NCBI GenBank assembly: GCA_944321765.1
Contig: CALUMQ010000028.1
Location: forward strand, 1-64,000
Source: an uncultured Alistipes sp.
GTDB taxonomy: Bacteria; Bacteroidota; Bacteroidia; Bacteroidales; Rikenellaceae
Direction: 5' to 3'
DNA length: 64,000 nucleotides
This document shows, in pieces, positions 26,409 to 35,694 of the stretch. A program made the position numbers and the translations under genes. Positions within the stretch are counted from its first letter, which is position 1, and each line of letters begins with the position of its first letter. The notes under the pieces were generated by a model. It had not been told where the DNA came from. It was given only the letters and a program-made list of their open reading frames with translations, and did no database searches.

Positions 26409-28094
26409 ATGTTTAAAGGACAACCAAAAGGTTTGTATGCCCTTTCGCTGGCCAATACGGGCGAGCGGTTCGGCTACTATACCATGTTAGCGATCTTTAC
26501 GCTGTTCCTGCAGGCGAAGTTCGGTTATACCGAAGCCGTCACCACCCAGATTTACGGCATCTTCCTTGCCGCGGTCTATTTCATGCCCTTCTTCGGCGGC
26601 ATTCTCGCCGACAAGTTCGGCTTCGGAAAGATGGTGACGCTGGGCATCTTCGTGATGTTCGCAGGATATGCGTTGCTCTCCATTCCGACAGATGCGGGAT
26701 TTGCGGGACAGGCGCTCATGTTCGGCGCCCTGGCGCTGATTGCCTGCGGAACGGGCCTCTTCAAGGGCAACCTGCAGGTGCTGGTCGGCAATCTCTATGA
26801 CGACCCGGCCTACCAGTCGAAGCGTGACAACGCCTTCTCGATCTTCTATATGGCTATCAACATCGGTGCGATGTTCGCTCCGGCCATGGCCAAATGGATT
26901 ACGAACCACTTCCTGGCACAGGACGGGCTGGTCTACAACGGTCAGATCCCGGCTCTTGCGCACCAGTATCTGGAGCTGGGCGACCAGATGCCTGCCGAGC
27001 CGCTGGCCAAACTTCAGGAGCTGGCCGCTTCGATGAGCACGTCGATCAGCGACCTGGGCGAGTTCTCGAGCCACTATATCGAGAAGCTCTCCACGGCCTA
27101 CAACATGGGCTTCGGCGTGGCGTGCATTTCGCTGGTTGTCTCCTATCTGATCTACATCGGCTTCCGCCGGACCTTCAAGCATGCCGACGTGACGGCCAAG
27201 CAGCAGGCTGCGGCAGCCACGGCATCGGGCGTGAAACCTGTTGAACTGACTCCTGCCCAGACCAAGTCGCGTATCACGGCGCTGATGCTCGTTTTTGCCG
27301 TTGTGATCTTCTTCTGGATGGCCTTCCACCAGAACGGCTCCACGATGACCTTCTTTGCGCGTGACTATACGACCTCCGAAGCGACGGGTGTTACCCGCAT
27401 GGGCTTCGACATCTTCAATCTGGTGCTGGTACTTGTCGGCGTCTACGGCATCGTAGGCTTCTTCCAGTCGGAGAAGGGTCGGGGCAAACTCATCAGTGCC
27501 GTGGTTTTCCTTGCCGCGCTCGGCGTGTTGATCTATCGCTATACCATTACGCCGGATCCGGTGCATATCCTGCCGCAGGAGTTCCAGCAGTTCAATCCCT
27601 TCTATGTCGTGGGCCTCACACCCATCTCTGTGGCAATCTTCACCGCCCTGGCCCGCAAGGGCAAGGAGCCGTCGGCGCCGCGCAAGATCGGTATGGGTAT
27701 GATCATCGCCGCCCTGGGCTTCCTGATTCTGACCATTGGTTCGATGGGACTGATGTCTCCCGCCGAGGTGAAGGCTGCGGGTGCGAGTGACACGTTCGTT
27801 TCGCAGAACTGGCTGATCTCGACCTACCTGGTGCTGACCTTTGCCGAGCTGCTCCTCTCGCCGATGGGTATCTCGTTCGTTTCGAAGGTGGCGCCTCCCA
27901 AGTACAAGGGTATGATGATGGGATGCTGGTTCGCGGCAACGGCCATCGGCAACTACGCCACGTCGCTCATCGGCTACCTCTGGGGCAGCGGTATGGCACT
28001 GTGGATGGTCTGGAGTGTGCTGATTGTGCTGTGCCTGCTCTCGGCGCTGTTCATCTTCTCGATCATGCGCAAGCTCGAGAACGCAACGGCTTGA
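26409..28094 (+). CDS. proton-dependent oligopeptide transporter (POT/PTR family)
   Basis: 561 residues, inner membrane, 12-14 helices. POT carriers import di- and tripeptides with protons. The family signature is in helix 1 (ANTGERFGYYTM, the E-x-x-E-R type site) and in FSIFYMAINIGAMFAP. A periplasmic or loop insertion of about 80 residues lies near 170-250, followed by a further block of helices. It ends ahead of a strong terminator and is probably monocistronic. It is divergent from an AraC regulator. Confidence 0.93.
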   Translation: MFKGQPKGLYALSLANTGERFGYYTMLAIFTLFLQAKFGYTEAVTTQIYGIFLAAVYFMPFFGGILADKFGFGKMVTLGIFVMFAGYALLSIPTDAGFAGQALMFGALALIACGTGLFKGNLQVLVGNLYDDPAYQSKRDNAFSIFYMAINIGAMFAPAMAKWITNHFLAQDGLVYNGQIPALAHQYLELGDQMPAEPLAKLQELAASMSTSISDLGEFSSHYIEKLSTAYNMGFGVACISLVVSYLIYIGFRRTFKHADVTAKQQAAAATASGVKPVELTPAQTKSRITALMLVFAVVIFFWMAFHQNGSTMTFFARDYTTSEATGVTRMGFDIFNLVLVLVGVYGIVGFFQSEKGRGKLISAVVFLAALGVLIYRYTITPDPVHILPQEFQQFNPFYVVGLTPISVAIFTALARKGKEPSAPRKIGMGMIIAALGFLILTIGSMGLMSPAEVKAAGASDTFVSQNWLISTYLVLTFAELLLSPMGISFVSKVAPPKYKGMMMGCWFAATAIGNYATSLIGYLWGSGMALWMVWSVLIVLCLLSALFIFSIMRKLENATA

Positions 28095-28121
28095 TCCGAC
28101 GTTGCATACATGCGACACACG

Positions 28122-28152
28122 GCCCGGGTGGATTGACACCCGGGCTTTTTTT
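28122..28152 (+). terminator. terminator after the peptide transporter
   Basis: A 9-bp GC-rich perfect stem (28122-28130 with 28137-28145) has a 6-nt loop and a seven-T run. Confidence 0.9.
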
Positions 28153-28193
28153 GTGCCGGCGGAGGCTCTGAGGGATATAAACTCGAAAACTTT

Positions 28194-28225
28194 TTTGGTT
28201 TTTCGGGTTTTCTTTCCTATATTTG
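28194..28225 (+). promoter_or_regulatory. promoter of the tetR-tolC-RND operon
   Basis: TTTG (28194-28197), 20 nt, then TATATTTG (28218-28225): a full Bacteroidota promoter with ideal spacing. The predicted transcript start lies past the ATG at 28223, so translation starts at 28250. Confidence 0.75.
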
Positions 28226-28249
28226 TTTTCAACAAGATTTCTCTTCGCC

Positions 28250-28894
28250 ATGACCACCTCTACTTTGACACAGAAGGAGCGCATTGTCGAGCAGGCCATG
28301 CAGATGTTCGTATCGCAGGGTATCCGGGCCGTGCGCATGGACGACATTGCCCAACAGCTCGGGGTGTCGAAACGCACGCTCTACGAGTTGTTCGGCGACA
28401 AGGAGCGTCTGCTCTATCTGGCTGTCGACTGCTATTTCGAGCAGATGCGCCGACAGCGAACCGAAGCATGTGCCGGAGCACGCAACGTGGTGGAGGCGAT
28501 GTTCATGGTGCTGGGCTGCGTGATGGATCATGCCGACCATTCGCGCCGCCTGATGGAGAGTCTTCGCAAATTCTACCCGGCGGTCTACGAGAAGGCGCTG
28601 CGGGAGAGTTCGGCGCGCGGGCGCGACGATCTGCGCCACATGCTCGAAACGGGCATTTCCCAGGGGCTTTTCATCGATACGTTCAACCTCGACCTGGCCA
28701 TCTCGGTGCTTTATTATACGGCTTCGGCCATCTCCGAGCGGCATGAGTTGCTGCTGCCAGCGGGCATGTCCGTCCGCGAAGCCTTCGTGCAGATCATCAG
28801 CAACACGTTCCGGGGTCTTTCCACGCCAAAGGGCATGCAACTGATCGACGAGTGCCTGCAGCGATACGAGTTCTCATTCCGGAAGAAGAGATAA
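28250..28894 (+). CDS. TetR/AcrR family transcriptional regulator
   Basis: 214 residues from MTTSTLTQKERIVEQAM. The N-terminal helix-turn-helix reads RMDDIAQQLGVSKRTLYELF. The C-terminal ligand domain is all-helical and variable. It is the first gene of the tolC-adaptor-RND operon, 19 nt before tolC, so it is probably a local repressor of the pump relieved by a pump substrate. The promoter position decides this start over the ATG at 28223. Confidence 0.93.
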   Translation: MTTSTLTQKERIVEQAMQMFVSQGIRAVRMDDIAQQLGVSKRTLYELFGDKERLLYLAVDCYFEQMRRQRTEACAGARNVVEAMFMVLGCVMDHADHSRRLMESLRKFYPAVYEKALRESSARGRDDLRHMLETGISQGLFIDTFNLDLAISVLYYTASAISERHELLLPAGMSVREAFVQIISNTFRGLSTPKGMQLIDECLQRYEFSFRKKR

Positions 28895-28913
28895 TACCGC
28901 TTATAACCCGTAT

Positions 28914-30239
28914 ATGAAAAAAGGTGTTTTGATGACGTTCCTCGCCCTGGCGGTGTGCACACTCTGCGGAGGGATCCCCACGGCCGGAGCCCAGATGCGG
29001 CTGTCGCTCGACGAGGCACTGGAACTTGCGCTGAGCGAGAACCCCACGATCCGGATCGCCGAACTCGAGGTCGAGCGTTACGACTACGTGAAGCGTCAGA
29101 CGTGGGGGGCGCTGTTGCCGCAGGTGTCGGCCGGGGGCAGCTACACGCGTTCGATCGTGAAGTCGGAGATGCGCGGCGGTCTGTCGTTCGGCGCCGACAA
29201 TACGTTTGCCCTGCAGGGCGATCTGTCGCTGCCGCTCTTTGCGCCGACGGTTTACCGCACGCTGCGCATGAACGACACGCAGATGGCTGCGGCGGTCGAG
29301 TCGGCCCGGGCGTCGCGCATTGCGCTGGTTGCCGAGGTGAAGAAGGCCTTCTACAACATTCTGCTGGCCGAACAGTCGCTCGCGGTGCTGCGCGAGTCGG
29401 AGGCAACGGTGCAGCGCACGGTCGACGACACGCAGGTGCAGTACGATCACGGTCTGGCCTCGGAATATGACCTGCTGACGGCCCAGGTGCAGCTGAGCAA
29501 CCTGCGGCCGACGATTCTGCAGACCGAGAATTCGATCAAACTCGCGAAGCTGCAGCTCAAGATGTACCTGTCGATTCCCGAGAACGTGGAGATCGAGGTC
29601 GAGGGGGCACTGGACGCCATGCGTGACGAGGTGCTGGCCGGGACCGACGGTCTGTCGCTCGACCTTTCGGAGAACAGCGACCTGCGGTCGCTCGAACTGC
29701 AGGAGGAGCTGTTGCGACGCTCGCTGCGCGCCGCCAATGCCGGGCGGTTGCCGACGCTGGCGGCCTTCGGCACGGCCTCCTACACGGGCAACGACATGGA
29801 ACCCTTCATGGGCATGGGCGCCGGGGACGATGCGCGCTATTTCTGGACGCATCCCATCTCGATCGGCCTGCAGCTGTCGGTTCCCATCTTCTCGGGCCTG
29901 ACGAAGATGAACAAGTCGCGGGAGTTGAAGAACCAGATTACACAGATTGCCCTGCAGCGCGATTATGCGCGACAACAGGTCGACGTGCAGGTGCGAGCGG
30001 CGCTGAACGATCTGCTGACGGCCCGGGAGACGATGTTCGCCCAGGAGAAGACCGTCGAGCAGGCGCGCCAGGCCTACCGGATCTCCGATGCCCGCTACCG
30101 GGCCGGTGCGGGAACGATCCTCGAGTTGAACAGTGCGCAACTGGCGCAGACGCAGGCGCAGCTGAACTTCTCGCAGGCGATCTACGACTACCTTTCGGCC
30201 AAGGCCGAGTACGACCGTATCGCCGGGCGCGAGCGGTAG
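28914..30239 (+). CDS. TolC family outer membrane efflux protein
   Basis: 441 residues with a signal peptide (MKKGVLMTFLALAVCTLCGG, cleaved near TAGAQ). Two repeated coiled-coil hairpin halves are typical of TolC, starting at LSLDEALELALSENPTIRIAE and, in the second half, around RIALVAEVKKAFYNILLAEQ and VDVQVRAALNDLLTARE. It forms the outer-membrane duct of the RND pump encoded just downstream. Confidence 0.95.
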   Translation: MKKGVLMTFLALAVCTLCGGIPTAGAQMRLSLDEALELALSENPTIRIAELEVERYDYVKRQTWGALLPQVSAGGSYTRSIVKSEMRGGLSFGADNTFALQGDLSLPLFAPTVYRTLRMNDTQMAAAVESARASRIALVAEVKKAFYNILLAEQSLAVLRESEATVQRTVDDTQVQYDHGLASEYDLLTAQVQLSNLRPTILQTENSIKLAKLQLKMYLSIPENVEIEVEGALDAMRDEVLAGTDGLSLDLSENSDLRSLELQEELLRRSLRAANAGRLPTLAAFGTASYTGNDMEPFMGMGAGDDARYFWTHPISIGLQLSVPIFSGLTKMNKSRELKNQITQIALQRDYARQQVDVQVRAALNDLLTARETMFAQEKTVEQARQAYRISDARYRAGAGTILELNSAQLAQTQAQLNFSQAIYDYLSAKAEYDRIAGRER

Positions 30240-30312
30240 GAGGAACCCTGCCCGGATGGTGCCGTGCGGGAGAGAGACTATTTTCATGCAATCAAAAACA
30301 GAAGAAATCGAT

Positions 30313-31326
30313 ATGAGAAAAATCGTCATGCTGGCTGCCGGAGCCATGCTTTTGACCGGATGCGGCGGCCGAAGGAACGCTCCTGCCGAGGAGCGCGATC
30401 TTCGGGTGCTGACGCGCAGCAGCGTTGCCGAGGCGGCGACGGTGCGTCTTACGGAGGAGTTCACCTCGGAGATCGAACCGTTCCGCGAGAACGACATCAC
30501 GCCCGCCGCATCGGGGGTTCACATCGACCGGATTCTGGTCGACGTGGGTGACGAGGTGCGTGAGGGCCAGCTGCTCGTGCGGCTCGATCCCACGCAGTAC
30601 AACCAGCAGCTCGTGCAGTTGAAGACCGTTGAGGATGACTACAACCGCCTGCGCCCGGTCTATGAGGTCGGAGGCATCTCGGCGCAGCAGATCGACCAGG
30701 CCAAGGCGCAGCTGGATATCCAGCGTGAGGTGGTTGCCAACCTGAAGAAAAACATCGAGGTGCTTTCGCCCATCACGGGAGTCGTCACGGCGCGCAACTA
30801 CGAGTCGGGCGACCTGTTTGCGCAGCAGCCGATCCTGCACCTCATGCAGATCGACCCGCTGAAGGTCATCGTCAACATTTCGGAGCAGTTCTTTCCCAAC
30901 GTGACGGTCGGCATGCCCGTTACGCTGCACGTCGACATCTTCCCCGAGCGGGAGTTTCCGGGACGCGTCTCGCTGATCTATCCGGCGCTCGATGCCACGA
31001 CGCGCACCTTCAAGGTGGAGGTCACGGTTCCCAACCGCGAGCGTACGCTGCGCCCGGGGATGTATGCCCGGACGCTCTTCGACATGGGCAGCAAGCCCGG
31101 GGTGATGGTTCCCGACGTGGCCGTGCAGAAGCAGGTAGGCTCGTCCGAACGTTACCTTTATGTCATCGTGGGCGACACGGTGGCCGAACGCCGCAGGGTG
31201 GAGGTCGGGCGTCAGGTCGGTGACCGGGTGGATATTCTCCAGGGCGTCTCTGCGGGTGAGCAGGTGGCGGTGACGGCACTCTCGAAGCTCTTCGACGGGG
31301 CGCCGGTAGAGGTCAAACAGGAGTAA
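30313..31326 (+). CDS. RND efflux periplasmic adaptor lipoprotein (AcrA/MexE-like)
   Basis: 337 residues from MRKIVMLAAGAMLLTGCGG; the lipobox LTGC makes it a lipoprotein. The adaptor joins the inner-membrane pump to the TolC duct. It has a biotinyl-lipoyl half motif (VHIDRILVDVGDEVREGQLL), a short coiled-coil hairpin (about 85-135), the second lipoyl half (IEVLSPITGVVTARNYESGD) and beta-barrel domains. The open frame begins at 30256, but the lipoprotein signal fixes the start at 30313. The RND gene follows after 12 nt. Confidence 0.95.
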   Translation: MRKIVMLAAGAMLLTGCGGRRNAPAEERDLRVLTRSSVAEAATVRLTEEFTSEIEPFRENDITPAASGVHIDRILVDVGDEVREGQLLVRLDPTQYNQQLVQLKTVEDDYNRLRPVYEVGGISAQQIDQAKAQLDIQREVVANLKKNIEVLSPITGVVTARNYESGDLFAQQPILHLMQIDPLKVIVNISEQFFPNVTVGMPVTLHVDIFPEREFPGRVSLIYPALDATTRTFKVEVTVPNRERTLRPGMYARTLFDMGSKPGVMVPDVAVQKQVGSSERYLYVIVGDTVAERRRVEVGRQVGDRVDILQGVSAGEQVAVTALSKLFDGAPVEVKQE

Positions 31327-31338
31327 ACACGACAACCG

Positions 31339-34300
31339 ATGAAAATCTACGAAAGTGCGGTTCGCAAACCGATCTCCACGGTGCTGATCTTTGTCGGCGT
31401 GATGGTCATGGGCCTCTTCTCGCTGATGAACCTTGCCGTGGACCAGTATCCGGAGATCGAGATTCCGCAGATCTCGGTCATCACGATGTATCCGGGAGCG
31501 AATGCCGCGGAGATCGAGACCAACATCACGCGCGTGCTGGAGGACAACCTCAATACGGTGAGCAACCTCAAGAAACTGACCTCCAAGTCGCAGGACAACG
31601 TCTCGATGATCACCGTGGAGTTCGAGTACGGCTCGGACCTTGACGAGGGGGCCAACGAGATCCGCGATGCGGTTTCGCGCGTGCAGTCGATGCTGCCCGA
31701 CGGCATCGAATACCCGACGATCTTCAAGTTCTCGTCGTCGATGATGCCGATCATGATGCTGGCGGTGACGGCCGAGGAGAGCTATCCGGCGTTGAACAAG
31801 ATTCTCGACGACAAGCTGGTCAACGTGCTGAACCGTGTCGACGGCGTGGGAGCCGTCTCGGTGATCGGCGCTCCGGAGCGCGAGGTGCAGGTGAACGTCG
31901 ACCCGGCGCGTCTGGAGGCCTACAATCTCACGGTCGAGCAGCTGGGGGCAATCATCGCCGCCGAGAATGTCAACATTCCGAGCGGCACGATCGACATCGG
32001 CAACAACACGTTCAATATCAAGGCCGACGGGGAGTTCAAACTCTCCGACGAACTGCGCAAGGTGGTGGTTTCGAACGCCGGGGGGCGCACGGTGATGCTC
32101 TCGGACGTGGCCGAGATCCGCGATACGCTCGAGAAGGCGACGATGGACGAACGTGTCAACGGGCAGCGGGGTGTGCGCGTGATGTTCCAGAAACAGTCCG
32201 GAGCCAACACCGTGAATATCGTCCACGAGATCCAGTCGCGCCTGCCCGAGATTCAGAAGACGCTTCCGCGCGACGTGAAGATGGAGCTGATCTTCGAGGG
32301 GTCGCAGGAGATCACCGATGCCATCGGATCGCTGTCCGAAACGATTCTCTTCGCCTTTATCTTCGTGGTGCTCGTGGTGATGATCTTCCTCGGGCGGTGG
32401 CGCGCGACGCTGATCATCTGCATGACCATCCCCGTGTCGCTGATCTGTTCGTTCATCTACCTCTTCGCCACGGGCTCGACGATCAACATCATCTCGCTCT
32501 CGTCGCTGTCGATCGCCATCGGCATGGTGGTCGACGACGCCATCGTGGTGCTGGAGAACATCACCACGCATATCGAGCGGGGTTCAAACCCCAAGGAGGC
32601 GGCCATCTATGCCACCAACGAGGTGTGGCTGTCGGTTATCGCCACGACGCTGGTGGTCGTTGCGGTGTTCCTTCCGCTGACGATGGTCCCCGGCATGGCG
32701 GGTATTCTGTTCCGCGAATTGGGATGGATCGTGACGATCGTGGTGTGCGTTTCGACGACGGCAGCCATCACCCTGACACCGATGATGTCGGCCTATATGC
32801 TCAAACTCGAAGGCGGTGTGCACGACTACCGGGGGCTGGGCGTTGTCTACAAGCCCATCGACCGGGCCCTTGCCTGGCTCGACGATGCCTATGCCCGGTC
32901 GCTGAACTGGGTGGTGCATCATCGCCGGCTGACGGTCTTCTCGATGATGGGACTCTTCGTGCTGTCGCTGGGGCTGCTGACGCAGGTGCCCACGGAGTTC
33001 TTCCCGCCGTCGGACAACAGCCGCATCTCGGCTACCGTCGAGTTGGAGCAGAACATCTCCGTAGAGTACACTTCGCGCATCGCGCGGCAGATCGACAGCA
33101 TCATCTATGCGAAATATCCCGAGATCGTGCTTGTCTCGGCCTCGGCCGGCGCCAACTCGTCGGACAACGCCTTTGCGGCGATGCAGACCACCGGCTCGCA
33201 CATCATCAACTACAACCTGCGCCTGACCGATGTCGGGGAGCGCGAACGGTCGATCTACGTCATTTCGGACCTGCTGCGCAAGGACCTCGACGGGATTCCC
33301 GAAATCCGGCAATATACGCTTACGCCGGGCGGCTCGATGGGCAGCATGGGCGGAGCGGCGACGGCCGACATCAAGGTCTTCGGCTACGACATGGACGTGA
33401 CGAATGCCGTGGCCAATGACCTCAAGGAGCGGATGAGGACCCTGCCGGGCGTGCGTGACGTGAAACTCTCGCGTGATGACCTGCGTCCCGAATACAACGT
33501 GGTCTTCGACCGCGACCGCCTGTCGTACTACGGCATGAACAGCTCTACGGCGTCGCAGGCCGTGCGCAACCGCATCGACGGACTCGTGGCCTCGAAATAC
33601 CGTGAGGACGGAGACGAATACGACATCGTGGTGCGCTATGCCGAACCTTTCCGCACGCGTGTGGAGGATGTCGAGAACATCACGCTCTACAACGCCCAGG
33701 GACGCCCCGTGAAGCTCAAGGAGGTGGGGCAGGTCGTCGAGGAGTACGCCGCGCCGATGATCGAGCGCGAGAACCGCCAGCGCGTCATCTCCGTGAAGTC
33801 TACGCTCGGCGCGGGCGTTGCTCTGGGCGACGTGGTGGCTGAGCTCAACCGGCTGATCGCCGAATATCCGACGCCCGACGGCGTGGACCTTGAGGTGGGC
33901 GGCACGGTCGAGGATCAGGGCGACGCCTTCTCCGATCTGCTGACGTTGTTCGTACTGATCGTCATCCTGGTCTACATCGTTATGGCGACGCAGTTCGAGT
34001 CGCTGAAATTCCCGTTCATCATCATGTTCACCATCCCGTTCGCCTTTACGGGGGTCTTCCTGGCCCTGTGGATCACCTCCACACCGCTGTCGCTCATCGC
34101 ACTGATCGGCGCCATTATGCTCGTGGGCATCGTGACGAAGAACGGCATCGTGATGGTCGACTACATGAACCTGCTGATCGAGCGCGGTTCGGGCGTCTTC
34201 GACGCGGTGATTGCCGGCGGCAAGAGCCGTCTGCGTCCGGTGCTGATGACCTCGTTCACCACGGTTCTCGGCATGCTGCCACTGGCCATCGGCACGGGCG

Positions 34301-34479
34301 CCGGGTCGGAGACGTGGCAGCCGATGGGTATCGCCGTAATCGGCGGTCTGACCTTCTCGACGATCCTCACGCTCTTCATCGTGCCGGTGCTCTACTCGAT
34401 TCTCGTACACCGCGCGCAACGCAAGGAGCGCGAGCGACTGGCGCGCCTGGCCGCAGCGCACCAGGCGGGCCGCCATTGA
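31339..34479 (+). CDS. RND multidrug efflux transporter permease (AcrB/HAE1-like)
   Basis: 1046 residues, full length. Twelve membrane helices and two large periplasmic loops form the proton-driven pump. The helix 4 proton relay is present (SIAIGMVVDDAIVVLENI with the Asp pair), as is the helix 10 region (GAIMLVGIVTKNGIVMVDY). It probably exports hydrophobic or amphiphilic compounds; the substrate is not readable. It ends 32 nt before a PII-like gene. Confidence 0.96.
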   Translation: MKIYESAVRKPISTVLIFVGVMVMGLFSLMNLAVDQYPEIEIPQISVITMYPGANAAEIETNITRVLEDNLNTVSNLKKLTSKSQDNVSMITVEFEYGSDLDEGANEIRDAVSRVQSMLPDGIEYPTIFKFSSSMMPIMMLAVTAEESYPALNKILDDKLVNVLNRVDGVGAVSVIGAPEREVQVNVDPARLEAYNLTVEQLGAIIAAENVNIPSGTIDIGNNTFNIKADGEFKLSDELRKVVVSNAGGRTVMLSDVAEIRDTLEKATMDERVNGQRGVRVMFQKQSGANTVNIVHEIQSRLPEIQKTLPRDVKMELIFEGSQEITDAIGSLSETILFAFIFVVLVVMIFLGRWRATLIICMTIPVSLICSFIYLFATGSTINIISLSSLSIAIGMVVDDAIVVLENITTHIERGSNPKEAAIYATNEVWLSVIATTLVVVAVFLPLTMVPGMAGILFRELGWIVTIVVCVSTTAAITLTPMMSAYMLKLEGGVHDYRGLGVVYKPIDRALAWLDDAYARSLNWVVHHRRLTVFSMMGLFVLSLGLLTQVPTEFFPPSDNSRISATVELEQNISVEYTSRIARQIDSIIYAKYPEIVLVSASAGANSSDNAFAAMQTTGSHIINYNLRLTDVGERERSIYVISDLLRKDLDGIPEIRQYTLTPGGSMGSMGGAATADIKVFGYDMDVTNAVANDLKERMRTLPGVRDVKLSRDDLRPEYNVVFDRDRLSYYGMNSSTASQAVRNRIDGLVASKYREDGDEYDIVVRYAEPFRTRVEDVENITLYNAQGRPVKLKEVGQVVEEYAAPMIERENRQRVISVKSTLGAGVALGDVVAELNRLIAEYPTPDGVDLEVGGTVEDQGDAFSDLLTLFVLIVILVYIVMATQFESLKFPFIIMFTIPFAFTGVFLALWITSTPLSLIALIGAIMLVGIVTKNGIVMVDYMNLLIERGSGVFDAVIAGGKSRLRPVLMTSFTTVLGMLPLAIGTGAGSETWQPMGIAVIGGLTFSTILTLFIVPVLYSILVHRAQRKERERLARLAAAHQAGRH

Positions 34480-34511
34480 GCAACATGTGAATCCGAAACG
34501 ACCGAACAACC

Positions 34512-34805
34512 ATGAAAGCAGTATTCATCTCCTATAATCAGGCCCTGACGGATCGCGTGCACGCCATTCTCGACGAGCAGGGCATCCGGGGCTTCACGAA
34601 GTGGGCGCTGACCCAGGGTCGGGGCTCCGTGGACGGCGAACCCCACTACGGCACGCATGCATGGCCGTCGATGAACGCCTCGATTCTGGCCATTGTCGAC
34701 GATGCACAGGTCGCTCCGCTGCTGGAGGCGCTGCGGGCCATGGATGCCGCAACGAAGATGCAGGGCTCGCGGGCCTTCGTGTGGAACATCGAGGCGATGT
34801 CGTAG
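34512..34805 (+). CDS. PG0541-type transporter-associated PII-like protein
   Basis: 97 residues, cytosolic. The start MKAVFISYNQALTDRVHAIL and the ferredoxin-like pattern suggest a PII/DUF3240-type fold. Proteins of this type are found after RND pump genes in Bacteroidota (I recall the family name PG0541). It is the last gene of the tetR-tolC-adaptor-RND operon. A role in sensing or tuning pump activity is plausible but is my inference. Confidence 0.7.
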   Translation: MKAVFISYNQALTDRVHAILDEQGIRGFTKWALTQGRGSVDGEPHYGTHAWPSMNASILAIVDDAQVAPLLEALRAMDAATKMQGSRAFVWNIEAMS

Positions 34806-34867
34806 AACCGGTGCCGGACGAGTGCGGAGTTTTGACGCCCGCATGCGGGTTTTCGGCATAAAATTTC

Positions 34868-34875
34868 TACCTTTG
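34868..34875 (+). promoter_or_regulatory. -7 box of the MBL-fold hydrolase gene
   Basis: TACCTTTG ends 5 nt before the ATG at 34881. The expected transcription start is at or next to the A of the ATG, so the mRNA may be leaderless. Confidence 0.55.
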
Positions 34876-34880
34876 CAACG

Positions 34881-35666
34881 ATGAAACTCACATTTCTGGG
34901 AACCGGAACCTCGCAGGGCGTGCCCGTCATCGGGTGCCGTTGCGCCGTGTGCACCTCCGCCGACCGGCGCGACCATCGCCTGCGCTCCTCGGCCATGGTC
35001 GAGACGCGCGGCGTGCGGCTGGTGATCGACGCCGGGCCGGACTTCCGCTATCAGATGCTCCGCACGGGCGTGCGTCATCTCGACGGCATTCTCCTTACCC
35101 ACGAACACAAGGATCATATCGGAGGGCTGGACGACGTGCGGGCGTTCAATTTCGTCGACTATCCTCCGATCGTCCACCGGGTCGACATCTACGCGGCGCC
35201 GCGTACGGCGGCCTGCGTGCGCAAGGATTTCGACTACGCCTTTGCGCAGGACAAGTACCGCGGCGTTCCCGAAATCGCGCTCCACGAGATCGACACCGAC
35301 CATCCGTTCTCGGTCTGCGGCGTGGAGATCATTCCCGTGTCGGGACACCACTCCGAACGCTTCACCGTGACGGGTTACCGCATCGGCCGTATGGCCTACC
35401 TCACCGACTTCAAGACCATCGACGAGCGGGAGATCGAAAAACTTGCCGGGGTCGAGCTGCTGGTGGTCAACGCCCTGCGCTTCAAGGAGCACTATTCGCA
35501 TTTCAACGTGGCCGAGGCCCTGGAGCTGATCCGACGCGTCGGACCGCGCGCGGCCTACCTCACACACATGTCTCACGATATCGGACTGCATGCCGAGACC
35601 GAGCCGACGCTTCCCCCGGGTGTCCGCATGGCCTACGATACGCTGACGGTAGACTGGGAGGATTGA
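34881..35666 (+). CDS. MBL-fold metallo-hydrolase (PhnP/lactamase_B_2-like)
   Basis: 261 residues, cytosolic. The start MKLTFLGTGTSQGVPVIGC is typical of the PhnP/RNase Z-like branch. The metal site is HEHKDH near residue 74, with further ligands in PVSGHHSERF, LTDF and LTHMSHD. CRCAVC may bind structural zinc, as in PhnP. Relatives hydrolyse cyclic phosphodiesters; the substrate here is unknown. An SDR gene follows 28 nt later. The start lies 5 nt after a -7 box. Confidence 0.9.
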   Translation: MKLTFLGTGTSQGVPVIGCRCAVCTSADRRDHRLRSSAMVETRGVRLVIDAGPDFRYQMLRTGVRHLDGILLTHEHKDHIGGLDDVRAFNFVDYPPIVHRVDIYAAPRTAACVRKDFDYAFAQDKYRGVPEIALHEIDTDHPFSVCGVEIIPVSGHHSERFTVTGYRIGRMAYLTDFKTIDEREIEKLAGVELLVVNALRFKEHYSHFNVAEALELIRRVGPRAAYLTHMSHDIGLHAETEPTLPPGVRMAYDTLTVDWED

Positions 35667-35694
35667 AAAAACTGGAAAATATTCGAATAACGAT

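Noticed and set aside
30292-32571. A 759-codon open frame opposite the RND adaptor and pump genes
   Set aside because: Shadow of firm genes on the other strand; composition is His/Arg/Asp-rich and matches no family.
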